From Clostridium sp. 'deep sea' (lineage in GTDB: Bacteria; Bacillota; UBA994; PWPR01), in contig NZ_CP063353.1 of assembly GCF_014931565.1 (NCBI RefSeq), positions 2,852,001 to 2,916,000 on the forward strand: a stretch of 64,000 nt of DNA. Reading direction: 5' to 3'. Shown here in pieces: positions 1 through 7,996 of this stretch (position 1 is its first letter; each line of letters opens with the position of its first letter). Position numbers and translations under genes: made by a program. Under the pieces are notes generated by a model, which saw nothing but the letters and a program-made list of their open reading frames with translations, had not been told where the DNA came from and searched no databases.

Positions 1-1
1 A

Positions 2-1207
2 AAGACTATTACCCAAGTAAAAAGAAAACCAACACCTCAGCCAGATGGGGTATCAAAAAGCTTTATTGTTAGATTCCCAATAGCTGAAAAACCAGATATC
101 TATATAAATTCTGTGCAAGTTGCAGAAGATGATATCGGTGTAAATGGCTTAGACAAAGACAGAAAATTTTACTTTAGCTATGGTAGCAACGTAATAGCAC
201 AAGATCAATCTGAACCTGTCCTAATATCTAGTGATGTAATAGAGGTTAGTTATAAAGGTCTTTATCCCATCATGGTAGTTGTAGATAGTCCGGAAGAAAT
301 TGAGAAGCGTAAGGCAAAAGAACCTGGTACTAGTGGAATCTATGAGAAGTTGGTAACAGAAACATCACTGGATACTGGCGATCAAGCTGTCGAGTTTGCA
401 GAAGGTCTAATATCTAAGTATGGGAATGTACCAGATAGAACTACTTTTAGAACTAATGTGAATGGGTTAAAAGCTGGACAATTACTAGCAATAAATAAGC
501 CTTTATACGGTTTAAATGAAAATTTTTTAATAGAGAGTGTAAATATACGTGCTAGTGGTTCAAGCAGTTTAGAGTACGATATTTCAGCCCTTGACGGCGC
601 TGCTTTAGGCGGATGGGAAGAGTTCTTTAAGGACTTACTTAAAGGACAAAGAGAATTTGTTATAGCTGAAAATGAGGTTATTATACTTCTTATATCTCTT
701 TCAGAGACATGGAAGTTTTCGCAAGAGTTAACGGTTGAGTTTATTAAGAACAAGACTCTAAATAATAACACGTTTACCTCAGTTAATGGTATGGATTTAT
801 ACACAAGTATAGGAAGTTCGGAAGAGGTGGGAGAAGTAATGGTTACAACAAACGCATTAAACTTATTAAGAGATGCATTGAATGGTGATAGCGTAAATGC
901 TGAAATTAATTATATAGCTATAGGTGATGATACTACTGCAGTTACAGGTAATGAAACTCAATTAGGTAATGAATTAAAGAGAGTTCCCATTACTTCACGC
1001 TCAAAATCTAATGATGGTGTGTTAGATACGGTTGCTGAATTACTTGATAGTGACGGAGCTTATAACATACGTGAAGTTGGTTTTATTGCTGGTGGTACAG
1101 ATACAGTTAATAGTGGAACATTAATATCTAGAGTTATCTACTCAAAAGATAAAACTACACTTGAATCACTAAGATTTAACGCAAAAAATACGATAAAGAG
1201 AGGGTGA
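2..1207 (+). CDS. Phage tail/baseplate hub-type protein, 5' end outside the window
   Basis: The frame is open from base 2, so the start codon lies left of the window; the internal GTG at 113 is not a start. About 401 residues are visible. The middle part (GLKAGQLLAINKPLYG followed by NFLIESVNI) resembles the C-terminal region of siphophage tail-hub proteins, where this segment precedes receptor-binding parts. The last 120 residues (from LNLLRDALNGD, with YIAIGDDTTAV and AYNIREVGF) resemble a phage tail-fibre or collar N-terminal module. Six bases separate it from the next tail gene, so they are probably co-transcribed. A structural tail role is fairly safe; the exact name is inferred. Confidence 0.65.
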   Translation, partial: KTITQVKRKPTPQPDGVSKSFIVRFPIAEKPDIYINSVQVAEDDIGVNGLDKDRKFYFSYGSNVIAQDQSEPVLISSDVIEVSYKGLYPIMVVVDSPEEIEKRKAKEPGTSGIYEKLVTETSLDTGDQAVEFAEGLISKYGNVPDRTTFRTNVNGLKAGQLLAINKPLYGLNENFLIESVNIRASGSSSLEYDISALDGAALGGWEEFFKDLLKGQREFVIAENEVIILLISLSETWKFSQELTVEFIKNKTLNNNTFTSVNGMDLYTSIGSSEEVGEVMVTTNALNLLRDALNGDSVNAEINYIAIGDDTTAVTGNETQLGNELKRVPITSRSKSNDGVLDTVAELLDSDGAYNIREVGFIAGGTDTVNSGTLISRVIYSKDKTTLESLRFNAKNTIKRG

Positions 1208-1213
1208 TTATAG

Positions 1214-1993
1214 TTGTATAACCCTACACAATGGCTCCCAAGGTTAAGGGAGTTTTTACTTAGGTACAAGCTAACATTAGTGCCAGGCACGACAGATACT
1301 TATGATTTCACTCTAATTGAGGGCGATGTGACCCAAGGGGGAACAGCAGCAAGCCCTGCAAATATGCAAAAGATTGAACAGGGTATAACAGATGCTCATG
1401 AGCATATAGCATTAACTAATAATCCTCATAATGTAACTGCTGAACAAATAGGATTAGACTCTATGGTATCAACTACAGGTGAAGTAGACAAGATTGTTAA
1501 AACTAACCCTGATGGTGATATTGCAGCGGGTCGATATTTAAAAGTTAGCAGTAATTATATAAGGTTTAATAATAATGTTTTAGAGGTAAGTTCTGATGGA
1601 ACTATTTGGAAAGGAGTAGGAGCATCTGTGTATAATAAATTTAATGTAATTAATTTTGAAGCAAGTTCATTACCTACAGCATTAACAACCATTGCAAGCT
1701 TTACAGGAAGCGGAATTATTAGAGAGATAGTGGCAACTAATACCTCTCAAATAAGTGGAGCATATAATATTTATTATTCAATCGATGGAGGGGTAGAGCA
1801 ACAGATAAGTAGACCAACTGCTACTAATTATGCGCTAGGAAAAGGATTAGCAGGTTCCACTTCATTTAATGGAGTTCATGGTTACGATTTGCCCGTTAAT
1901 TTAACTTTTAATTCTTCGTTCACGGTTAGAGCAAATGCTACAGGTTCAAATGTAAATTCGTTTAGTTCTAGTGTAAAATATAATTATGAGTAG
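1214..1993 (+). CDS. Phage tail fibre/appendage-like protein
   Basis: 259 residues, TTG start preceded by GAGAGGGTGA. The N-terminal third contains DFTLIEGDVTQGGTAASPANM and then a motif of the NPHNVTAEQIGLD type, which is typical of tail-fibre and tail-appendage proteins that link to the baseplate. The C-terminal half (from about residue 140) is rich in Ser, Thr, Asn and Gly with beta-strand character, as in receptor-binding tips. It sits between the hub-like gene and a small XkdW-like gene. The host receptor cannot be read from the sequence. Confidence 0.65.
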   Translation: MYNPTQWLPRLREFLLRYKLTLVPGTTDTYDFTLIEGDVTQGGTAASPANMQKIEQGITDAHEHIALTNNPHNVTAEQIGLDSMVSTTGEVDKIVKTNPDGDIAAGRYLKVSSNYIRFNNNVLEVSSDGTIWKGVGASVYNKFNVINFEASSLPTALTTIASFTGSGIIREIVATNTSQISGAYNIYYSIDGGVEQQISRPTATNYALGKGLAGSTSFNGVHGYDLPVNLTFNSSFTVRANATGSNVNSFSSSVKYNYE

Positions 1994-2001
1994 GTGAAAA
2001 T

Positions 2002-2409
2002 GTGTTAAAAATAATAGAAAATGAAATATTAATTGGTACAGATGACAATGCATACGTACATTATGGGTTTGTGACTAAAAAAGACGTATCGGTTGAAGGT
2101 AGCGTTATTAAAGTTAAATCACTAGAATTTAGCTTAGAGAATAAGCAGTATGAGGTTAACGTAAGTGATAATAGTGTAATTGGTTATGTATTAAATGATA
2201 CAAATAAAATTGGTGAATTTACAGAGGGTGTATTTACAGTAGATACAACTAATTTAACTGATATCAAATTAGAACTTGAAGGTGTGATTAAATATCTTAA
2301 GACTGAGAATGACACCTGGGTAGAATATACACCAGAACCACCTAAAAGTGAGATAGATAAACTTAAAAATCAAGTAGATCAATTGGCACTCGCAATTCTA
2401 ACAATCTAG
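2002..2409 (+). CDS. Small phage tail-region protein (XkdW-like position)
   Basis: 135 residues, GTG start eight bases after the previous stop, with a TAGGTGA ribosome site. The body is short beta-type sequence. The last 25 residues (SEIDKLKNQVDQLALAILT) form a heptad-like helix similar to the C-terminal coiled coil of XkdW-like proteins of Bacillus prophages. It lies directly before an XkdX-like gene, the usual XkdW-XkdX order. The family assignment rests on position and this C-terminal helix, so it is tentative. Confidence 0.5.
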   Translation: MLKIIENEILIGTDDNAYVHYGFVTKKDVSVEGSVIKVKSLEFSLENKQYEVNVSDNSVIGYVLNDTNKIGEFTEGVFTVDTTNLTDIKLELEGVIKYLKTENDTWVEYTPEPPKSEIDKLKNQVDQLALAILTI

Positions 2410-2421
2410 GGGGATAATATA

Positions 2422-2532
2422 ATGTACGAAGTATTACAACGACTATCAGCAAAAGGATTATTAACTGAAGCCATGAAACAAAAAGCCATATCACTTAACT
2501 GGATAACTGAACAAGAGGCTCAAACGCTCTAA
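2422..2532 (+). CDS. XkdX-family small phage protein
   Basis: 36 residues, ATG start with a GGGGGATAA ribosome site 13 bases upstream. The sequence KAISLNWITEQEAQTL matches the XkdX pattern, in which a short helix is followed by GWIT-E-EY near the C-terminus. XkdX proteins are found between tail and lysis genes in PBSX-type prophages; their molecular role is unknown. The stop codon overlaps a hairpin with a T-run (2522-2546), so the tail operon may end here before the lysis genes. Confidence 0.65.
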   Translation: MYEVLQRLSAKGLLTEAMKQKAISLNWITEQEAQTL

Positions 2533-2546
2533 ATGAGTGTTTTTTT
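2522..2546 (+). terminator. Hairpin terminator overlapping the xkdX-like stop
   Basis: AAACGCTC pairs with GAGTGTTT (one G-T pair) around a five-base loop and runs into seven or more T. It separates tail genes from the lysis cassette and may set their relative expression. Confidence 0.6.
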
Positions 2547-2572
2547 AATTTAAATAATATTGAGGTGTTAAG

Positions 2573-3022
2573 ATGAAAACTTTTTTAATGCAAGTATTTA
2601 AGAACGCTGATAGCCCAGCTATGTGGCTAGTTACAATTGCTGGAGGAGCATTCACAAGCTTAATTGGTGGGTATGACTCAATGGTAAAGATACTACTAAT
2701 ATTCATAGCTTTAGATTATATTAGCGGTATGATAGCTTCTATAATAGAGCATAAGCTTAGCAGTAAGGTTGGCTTTAAAGGTGTAGCTAAAAAAGTATTA
2801 ATATTGATGTTGGTAGTGATAGGGCACCAGGTTGATATACTTTTAGGATTTACAATTTTAAGGAGTGCAATTATTTCATTCTATATAGCTAATGAAATAA
2901 TATCAATCTTAGAGAACGTTAACCGCATGGGCTTAGAGACACCGAAAATCTTAAATATGATAATTGAGCTTTTACAAAAGAATGCAAACCCACCATTACC
3001 GGAGAATAAAGACAATGATTAA
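2573..3022 (+). CDS. Phage holin (holin_4/TcdE-like)
   Basis: 149 residues with four hydrophobic segments at about 15-33, 37-58, 70-90 and 92-112, and a charged tail. The motif NEIISILENVNRMGLETPKIL at 107-127 is the conserved end of the phage_holin_4 family (TcdE, BlhA relatives). Holins make membrane lesions that let the endolysin reach the wall. The start has an AGGTG ribosome site. The gene overlaps the amidase start by eight bases, which is the usual holin-endolysin coupling. Confidence 0.85.
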   Translation: MKTFLMQVFKNADSPAMWLVTIAGGAFTSLIGGYDSMVKILLIFIALDYISGMIASIIEHKLSSKVGFKGVAKKVLILMLVVIGHQVDILLGFTILRSAIISFYIANEIISILENVNRMGLETPKILNMIIELLQKNANPPLPENKDND

Positions 3023-3737
3023 AATAGCACTAGATCCAGGACACGGCCTTGATAGCAAGAATGGTGGCCAAGGAATGACAGAGTACGAGTTTAATTCTGC
3101 CGTTGCCGGTTATGCTCAAAAGTTACTTACCGAAGCTGGCTATGAGGTTGTACTAACCCAACCACTACATGCTAATACAGTAAGTCTATCTGAGCGTTTA
3201 AATATTGCTATTAAGAACGATGTTGACCTACTTATTAGTATTCATGCTGATTATAATAAAAGCCCTAATCCACGTGGTTTTTGGGGCTTTTATTGGCATG
3301 AAAGTGAGAAGGGTAAACAGTTTGCTGAGATATGGGAGAGACACGCAACAAAGCATTTTCCACATCCAGCCAGAGGTCTTAGAGAATGCAATCTTGGGAA
3401 GTGGCCAAACTTCTATATGACACGTGAAACTCATAGGGCTGGTATACCAGCTATTTTAATTGAACATGGATTTATGTCTAACCCGGAAGATTTGAAAATA
3501 TTAAAATCTGATAGCTTTAGGCAAATAGCAGCAATTACTATAGTAGATGCTGTTAATGAAATGTTTGGAGTACAAGTTGATTGGCGAGTGGAGATTGGTA
3601 AAAATGCATTAAATGAGTTAGTGGATAGAGGGTTAGTAGCAAATCCGGAGCAGATTGAAAACTTATATAAACCTCTACCTGCGTGGTTTCAACTTGAAAT
3701 GTTTAATAGAATAGTAAAACTTAGTGAGTCATCTTAA
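3015..3737 (+). CDS. N-acetylmuramoyl-L-alanine amidase, phage endolysin (Amidase_3)
   Basis: 240 residues. I place the start at 3015 (MIKIALDPGHG) rather than at an upstream ATG at 2964, because GGAG lies at the right distance and the protein then begins at the catalytic domain. Zinc-ligand positions of Amidase_3 are visible: His10 in DPGHG, Glu23 in the E-Y-E-F-N motif, His77 in SIHAD and the catalytic Glu150 in LIEHGF. The last 60 residues (IGKNALNELVDRGLVANPEQ) look like the short C-terminal module seen in clostridial phage amidases. It cleaves the lactyl-amide bond between MurNAc and L-Ala for lysis. Confidence 0.9.
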   Translation: MIKIALDPGHGLDSKNGGQGMTEYEFNSAVAGYAQKLLTEAGYEVVLTQPLHANTVSLSERLNIAIKNDVDLLISIHADYNKSPNPRGFWGFYWHESEKGKQFAEIWERHATKHFPHPARGLRECNLGKWPNFYMTRETHRAGIPAILIEHGFMSNPEDLKILKSDSFRQIAAITIVDAVNEMFGVQVDWRVEIGKNALNELVDRGLVANPEQIENLYKPLPAWFQLEMFNRIVKLSESS

Positions 3738-3754
3738 TTGATGGCTCTTTTTTT
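3726..3754 (+). terminator. Terminator after the lysis cassette
   Basis: GAGTCATC pairs with GATGGCTC (one G-T pair) over a six-base loop and continues into a run of T. The stem overlaps the end of the amidase gene. Confidence 0.75.
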
Positions 3755-3817
3755 ATTTTAAAGTATTTATATGCTTTGAAGTAATGGAGTATGAAAATAA
3801 TAATTAAGTAACTCTAA

Positions 3818-3848
3818 GAGATTCCACCTTAGCGGGTGGCTCTTTTTT
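3818..3848 (+). terminator. Second hairpin terminator downstream of the lysis genes
   Basis: CCACC pairs with GGTGG, flanked by GAG and CTC/TCT, then seven T. Two terminators in a row shield the following cargo genes from phage late transcription, which suggests that those genes have their own promoter. Confidence 0.6.
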
Positions 3849-4009
3849 TGGTTTGCTGAAGAGAGGATTTTATTTACTATTTTTATAAAATACTATAATA
3901 GGTTATCTTTTGTACATAAAAAGGTCTTGTAAAATATTCCAATATAATGTAATCTTAAATTGGTATATGTACATATTATAAATTGAAAGTTTACTTGTGA
4001 GGTGCTGGA

Positions 4010-4627
4010 ATGAATACATTAGTGCCAAAGATGGTATCTATTAGTCTAGAGTTATCAGATATAGATCTAAAAAGCATAGAGAAGTGTATAAGTAAGTTAA
4101 AAGAAGAGTATGGTTTTGAATCAGTTGAGCTAAACGAAGATAATATAGTGATGGAAAAAGGATCACCAGTAAGTAAGGTAGCTATTACAAAAGAGAAGAT
4201 GCAATTTTTAATCTTTTTATATTACATAAATGATGATAAAGATAATGATAAATTAATTTTAGTGTCAAAATTTTTAGAAACCATTAATTATAAAATAGAA
4301 TCAGCCCAATTTAGTAGTCTTAATAAAATAGAGTTAGTATATTTTGATGAGTTAGAAAATTTGACTGGATTTGATAACCACAAATACTTTGATGAAATTA
4401 ATAAATTAACTATAACTATTAATGGAAAGAATAATAATAACGATCTAAAAACAGAAATCGGTATAGGTGAAAGTTATGTATTCTATTCAATCAGCAATAA
4501 ATTAAAAAAAAGTTTACAGGATAGGAATGAATTGAATAGTTTACTTATTAGTAAAAAAGAACTACTTAATGAAGAATTCAATAAGTTGTGGAATGGGAAT
4601 ATCCAGAAATTTATATCTAGTTTTTAG
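4010..4627 (+). CDS. Prophage cargo protein of unknown function, first gene of a pair
   Basis: 205 residues, ATG with a GAGGTG ribosome site. I do not recognise the family. It is soluble, Lys/Glu/Asn-rich, with no signal peptide or membrane segment. The N-terminus alternates strands and helices (VSISLELSD, KCISKLKEEYGFESVEL). The C-terminus is a long helix (LKKSLQDRNELNSLLISK). It ends 17 bases before the next gene and almost certainly forms an operon with it. Location after the lysis cassette, behind two terminators and at the prophage edge, is typical for lysogenic-conversion or anti-phage genes. A sensor or antitoxin-like role for the next gene is only a guess. Confidence 0.6.
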   Translation: MNTLVPKMVSISLELSDIDLKSIEKCISKLKEEYGFESVELNEDNIVMEKGSPVSKVAITKEKMQFLIFLYYINDDKDNDKLILVSKFLETINYKIESAQFSSLNKIELVYFDELENLTGFDNHKYFDEINKLTITINGKNNNNDLKTEIGIGESYVFYSISNKLKKSLQDRNELNSLLISKKELLNEEFNKLWNGNIQKFISSF

Positions 4628-4644
4628 AAGGGAAAATTTTACTT

Positions 4645-5433
4645 ATGTCGAAACACGCTATGTTGTATAAAGTTTATAGTACTAAAGCTCTAGCAAATAA
4701 GAATGAAGCGGAAATAAAAGAATCATTAATTTATGATATTGAAAATTGTATGAATAATTCAAGACTACTATATCAGGCGATGTTTGACATGCCAGATATA
4801 GTAAAAAAGCAAATTGAAGAAGAATCATTAGGAGTTTTAGAAAAAGCTCAAGAATACCTAGAGCTAACTCGAAAAGAAGTAATCGTAAGTAAATCTGAAA
4901 GAAGTGTCTACAATAATCCTTTTGGGAGTATAATGAAGTATATACCTAAAAAGGCGGGATTTATTATGAGTGGTATTTTTTCTGATATTCCTTACATGTC
5001 AGTTGGAGAGATGGAAGACTCATTAAAATCTATTACTAGGTTAACTCCTTTAAAATGCTTTTTTGTAACAGTATTAACCACTTTAACTATGGCATTTAAT
5101 GGCTTCCCTATTGCTGTTAGATCTTTAATCGGTCTTTCAATAATTACCTTTATAACAAGAGTAATGAAAGCATTTCGTTTAGGGGAGGATAAAGCTGTAG
5201 CAACAGGGAATGCAGTAGTAAAACTCGTTTGGACATACTTGTTACTGTGTGCGTTTTTTATCTTATCTCCTGTTATTTCTGAAGATTATTTGCCAAAAGG
5301 TACTCTTTTTATTATTGGGAATTATGTGCTTATTTATAATGAGGTTCAATGTATAGTTGGGTGTGCCAATAAAATGGGACTGTATGTTCCTGAAGTATTA
5401 AAGAAAATTGGAAAAAAAGATGTTGAGTTATAG
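4645..5433 (+). CDS. Membrane protein with holin-like C-terminal domain and a cytosolic N-terminal region
   Basis: 262 residues. Residues 1-130 are hydrophilic and mostly helical. Residues about 139-155, 156-174, 193-212 and 219-238 are hydrophobic. The end (232-252, NEVQCIVGC then NKMGLYVPEVL) lines up with residues 107-127 of the prophage holin at 2573: N, E, I, N, M-G-L, P and L are shared, 10 identities of 21 without gaps apart from the frame of comparison. The four-segment layout also matches. So this looks like a holin_4-type membrane domain fused to a long soluble N-terminal domain. Its partner gene at 4010 lies just upstream. Lysis accessory, superinfection exclusion or an abortive-infection effector are all possible. 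Confidence 0.6.
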   Translation: MSKHAMLYKVYSTKALANKNEAEIKESLIYDIENCMNNSRLLYQAMFDMPDIVKKQIEEESLGVLEKAQEYLELTRKEVIVSKSERSVYNNPFGSIMKYIPKKAGFIMSGIFSDIPYMSVGEMEDSLKSITRLTPLKCFFVTVLTTLTMAFNGFPIAVRSLIGLSIITFITRVMKAFRLGEDKAVATGNAVVKLVWTYLLLCAFFILSPVISEDYLPKGTLFIIGNYVLIYNEVQCIVGCANKMGLYVPEVLKKIGKKDVEL

Positions 5434-5516
5434 TTAAAGACCAGCAAAGCCAATCAGCTAAGCTGCTCTTGAGGTTGAATATGATTTTATTAAATATCTT
5501 CTGTCATAAATGTATT

Positions 5517-5537
5517 AAGAGCTTAGGCTCTTTTTTG
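5517..5537 (+). terminator. Terminator after the cargo gene pair
   Basis: AAGAGC and GCTCTT form a perfect stem with a TTAG loop followed by T. It closes the 4010-5433 transcription unit. Confidence 0.75.
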
Positions 5538-5604
5538 TTATATGCAGGATTTGGAAGTTTGGTGTGTAATAGATATGTAAGAAATATTTAGGGAGGTAGC
5601 AATA

Positions 5605-6513
5605 TTGAAGTATATTCTGCTAGATACAAATTTATATTTAGATTTGGTCTCAAACAGATCTGTAAGTATCAACAAAAAGTGCAAAGATATTTTGCTTAAA
5701 TTGTTACAACATGATAACTGTAAGTTAGTTATACCCGAAGTTGTAATACATGAATTTGTAAGAAATGTTGATTCAATACTAAGTATAGCTAAGGATAATT
5801 TAGGTAGCACTAGAGAACTATTAAAGAGTTGTTATTGGGTAGAATATTCTAGCTATCCTATTAATACATATGAGCAAGAAATAGACGGTATTAAAAAGTA
5901 TCTGAAAAAGCTTAAAGTTTTATTAGTTAATGAATTTGATGATATAGAGAATAAAATGAAACAATGGTTTAGAGTTAATATTTTTAAGAATGCAAATTCT
6001 ATTACGGTAAGAACCAATGATTTACTTACTAAAAAGGTAATGATGAGAAGAATGCATAAATTACCCCCATTCCACAAGAAGCAAACGGAATTCGGTGATG
6101 GATTGATATTAGAAACTATTTTAAACATTAAAGAACTAATACCAGAGTTTGATAAAAGGGATAAGTTGTACTTTATAACTAGAAATTACTCAGATTTTTG
6201 TGACAGTGATAATAAGGAAAAACTTCATAATCGCATTATAGATAGTATTAGTTTGGCTGGCTTAAATGATAATATAGTTTATTCTCCTTATTTTTATAAG
6301 ACTGTAAAAGATGTTTTTGGTATCGAAATTGCCGAGGTGGAAAAATTAGAAGAAGAGATGGCACGACGTGAGGAGGAATATTTATCTGATTTAGCAGCAT
6401 ATGAAGATTATGTTACTGATAAACTTTTTGATTACCCCCATAATGAATATATTATTAATAATATGATAAATAAAGAAAAATTTGGTAAAATGCAAAAGAG
6501 TCATCATTCTTAG
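5605..6513 (+). CDS. PIN-like domain protein (possible RNase), prophage cargo
   Basis: 302 residues, TTG start with GGGAGG ribosome site at the right spacing. The N-terminus LLDTNLYLDL carries the first PIN acidic residue (Asp7), VIHEF the second (Glu50), FGDGLILE the third (Asp165), and FITRNYSDF the last (Asp197). This is the layout of PIN_4/DUF4935-like proteins, which are metal-dependent RNases or predicted RNases. The last 100 residues form a Glu-rich helical extension. No antitoxin-sized gene is next to it, so it is not a standard VapBC pair. Separate terminators isolate it from the preceding pair. A role in defence is inferred from the family and the prophage-edge position. Confidence 0.65.
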   Translation: MKYILLDTNLYLDLVSNRSVSINKKCKDILLKLLQHDNCKLVIPEVVIHEFVRNVDSILSIAKDNLGSTRELLKSCYWVEYSSYPINTYEQEIDGIKKYLKKLKVLLVNEFDDIENKMKQWFRVNIFKNANSITVRTNDLLTKKVMMRRMHKLPPFHKKQTEFGDGLILETILNIKELIPEFDKRDKLYFITRNYSDFCDSDNKEKLHNRIIDSISLAGLNDNIVYSPYFYKTVKDVFGIEIAEVEKLEEEMARREEEYLSDLAAYEDYVTDKLFDYPHNEYIINNMINKEKFGKMQKSHHS

Positions 6514-6529
6514 ATGTCTCTTTTTTTTT
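6496..6529 (+). terminator. Terminator after the PIN protein gene
   Basis: AAGAGTCATC pairs imperfectly with GATGTCTCTT around a seven-base loop and is followed by a long T-run. The last stem-forming codons belong to the PIN gene. Confidence 0.65.
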
Positions 6530-6690
6530 ACCCTTTTTTGCCGACATTTTGCCTACGGTGAATAGGTTTTTCAACAGATATTACAGACTATAATAAATTG
6601 TGATAAATTTTTTAACCCTCAAAATATATTGTAATTACAACGTTTTATAGTTGTAGTAAATCACAGGAAATAATAATAAGTTTTTTACTT
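6530..6690. other. Putative prophage right attachment region
   Basis: No gene is visible. The segment separates phage cargo from the truncated host ATPase gene. It contains a six-base inverted repeat (TACAAC ... GTTGTA, about 6637-6656) that could be part of a recombinase site. In the frame of the host gene a stop occurs at 6657-6659, and ATPase-like residues begin about 6684. The crossover point should lie between these marks. The matching left site is outside the window, so the core cannot be defined. Confidence 0.45.
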
Positions 6691-6695
6691 TAAAG

Positions 6696-7061
6696 ATGTG
6701 TATGATGTCTGGCACTAAACTCTCTGAAGAGTTACTTATGAGATTAATTATTAGCGCATTCCCCATTATGGTTTTTAAAGCCCAATTGCCAGATAGCTCT
6801 CGCAAATATATGCAAGTATTTGAGGCCTTAAAATTTAATCCTGTTACTAATATTTTAACAGGTAATATGTTATTTCAATATTTGGTTGAGGGTAGAGTGT
6901 TAAGTGAAGACAGTTCAAAAATAATAAGAATGATTGGCAAACATCAACAGCTAAATAAAATAAGTAATGATTTGGCTAATAGGCTAATTACAAATGGCTG
7001 CGACCTAAAGCTTGTAAAAAAATATGCAAACCCGCAGTGGAATGCTGGAGAGGTAAACTAA
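6696..7061 (+). pseudogene. 3' fragment of a CpaF/TadA-type pilus ATPase gene, cut by the prophage
   Basis: 121 residues from the first ATG. The sequence SGTKLSEELLMRLI, AFPIMVFKAQLPDSSRK, then a C-terminal stretch with NDLANRLITNGC, resembles the last third of CpaF-type secretion ATPases of clostridial Tad systems, downstream of the Walker boxes. No Walker A or B motif is present. The position directly before two TadB/TadC-type genes is exactly where cpaF belongs. Upstream sequence is prophage. I infer that integration split the gene, leaving this piece without a native start; excision would restore it. A short peptide could still be made, but it could not act as an ATPase. Confidence 0.7.
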
Positions 7062-7063
7062 AA

Positions 7064-7984
7064 ATGAAGTATATAATATTTTTTACTACATTTGTAGGAA
7101 TATCTATTTTATTTGGCATATCTATTTCGGATATTATTAAAGAACTAGCCAAAATAAGATGGTCAAAAGCAGTTCAGCTTACAACAACCAGTCACAGTTT
7201 AATGATAAATAATTCATCGATTAGTAGGCTTAAAAAGTATCTTTATAAAGTAGAACAAGCACTTTTATCAGCCAACATTAAGCTTAAAGCAGACACCGTA
7301 ATTCAAATTTCAATTATTCTTTTGTTATTTGGAGTAGGCTTAGGAATGTACTTTGGCAATTTATTGTTGGCTATTGTACTAGGCTTAGGGTTCTTTTTTT
7401 TACCCTACCAGTTTATTCAATACCTGCAATACAGATATCTAAAAGCACTAAATGATAGCATTAATTTAGGATTGTCTTTGGTAACTAATACCTATGTGCA
7501 AATTGAGGATTTAGTAAGCTCTATTAAGCAAAATGTAATGAGAGTAAATGAGCCCTTAAAGCAAGTATTGCTCGAATTTATTACAGATATAGAAATGATA
7601 AACCCTGATATAAACAAAGCAATTTTTAATATGAGAGCCAAAATAAACAATAAATACTTTTATAGGTGGTGTGATATTTTAATTCAGTGCCAAGATGATC
7701 GAGACCTCAGAAATGTCTTGCCCGCTATTATTACAGAAATGGCTGATGTAAGAAAACACCAAGCAGAGTACGACACAAAGATTTATGCTGTATATAAAGA
7801 CTATTTTAGTGTTTTACTGCTAACCTTAGTCAGTTTTCCGTTACTTAGAGTCTTGAATACAAATTGGTATAACATTTTAATGAACACCCCTTTAGGTAAA
7901 ATAATAGTTGCTATAACCATAACAATAATGTTTATTAGCTCTTATTATGTATTAAAATTAAGTAAGCCAATAAGCATTTTATAG
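7064..7984 (+). CDS. Tad/Flp pilus inner-membrane protein TadB-like (T2SSF domain)
   Basis: 306 residues. I choose ATG 7064 with GGAGAGG upstream; an in-frame ATG at 7037 would overlap the ATPase fragment and lacks a ribosome site. A membrane segment opens the protein (KYIIFFTTFVGISILFG). A central pair lies at about residues 85-125, and two segments close it (VLLLTLVSFPLLRV, IIVAITITIMFISSYYV). The part between carries the helical T2SSF domain. TadB and TadC form the platform that couples the ATPase to pilin assembly. It is followed at once by a TadC-like gene. Confidence 0.75.
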   Translation: MKYIIFFTTFVGISILFGISISDIIKELAKIRWSKAVQLTTTSHSLMINNSSISRLKKYLYKVEQALLSANIKLKADTVIQISIILLLFGVGLGMYFGNLLLAIVLGLGFFFLPYQFIQYLQYRYLKALNDSINLGLSLVTNTYVQIEDLVSSIKQNVMRVNEPLKQVLLEFITDIEMINPDINKAIFNMRAKINNKYFYRWCDILIQCQDDRDLRNVLPAIITEMADVRKHQAEYDTKIYAVYKDYFSVLLLTLVSFPLLRVLNTNWYNILMNTPLGKIIVAITITIMFISSYYVLKLSKPISIL

Positions 7985-7996
7985 GGAGTGATTTAG

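Larger units (their letters stand above)
1..6690 (+). mobile_element. Right end of an integrated prophage (late genes plus cargo)
   Basis: Tail or baseplate genes, an XkdX-like protein, a holin and an endolysin run in one direction and are followed by three genes without phage structural roles. The next recognisable host gene, at 6696, is a 5'-truncated pilus ATPase. This is the order expected at the lysis end of a tailed-phage genome that has integrated into a host gene. The integrase and left attachment site must lie left of the window. The right boundary is placed by where host-like coding begins (about 6660-6690) and is uncertain by several tens of bases. Confidence 0.8.

Noticed and set aside
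2964-3014. Upstream ATG for the endolysin
   Set aside because: It would add 17 residues inside the holin gene; ATG 3015 has GGAG at the right spacing and starts at the catalytic domain.
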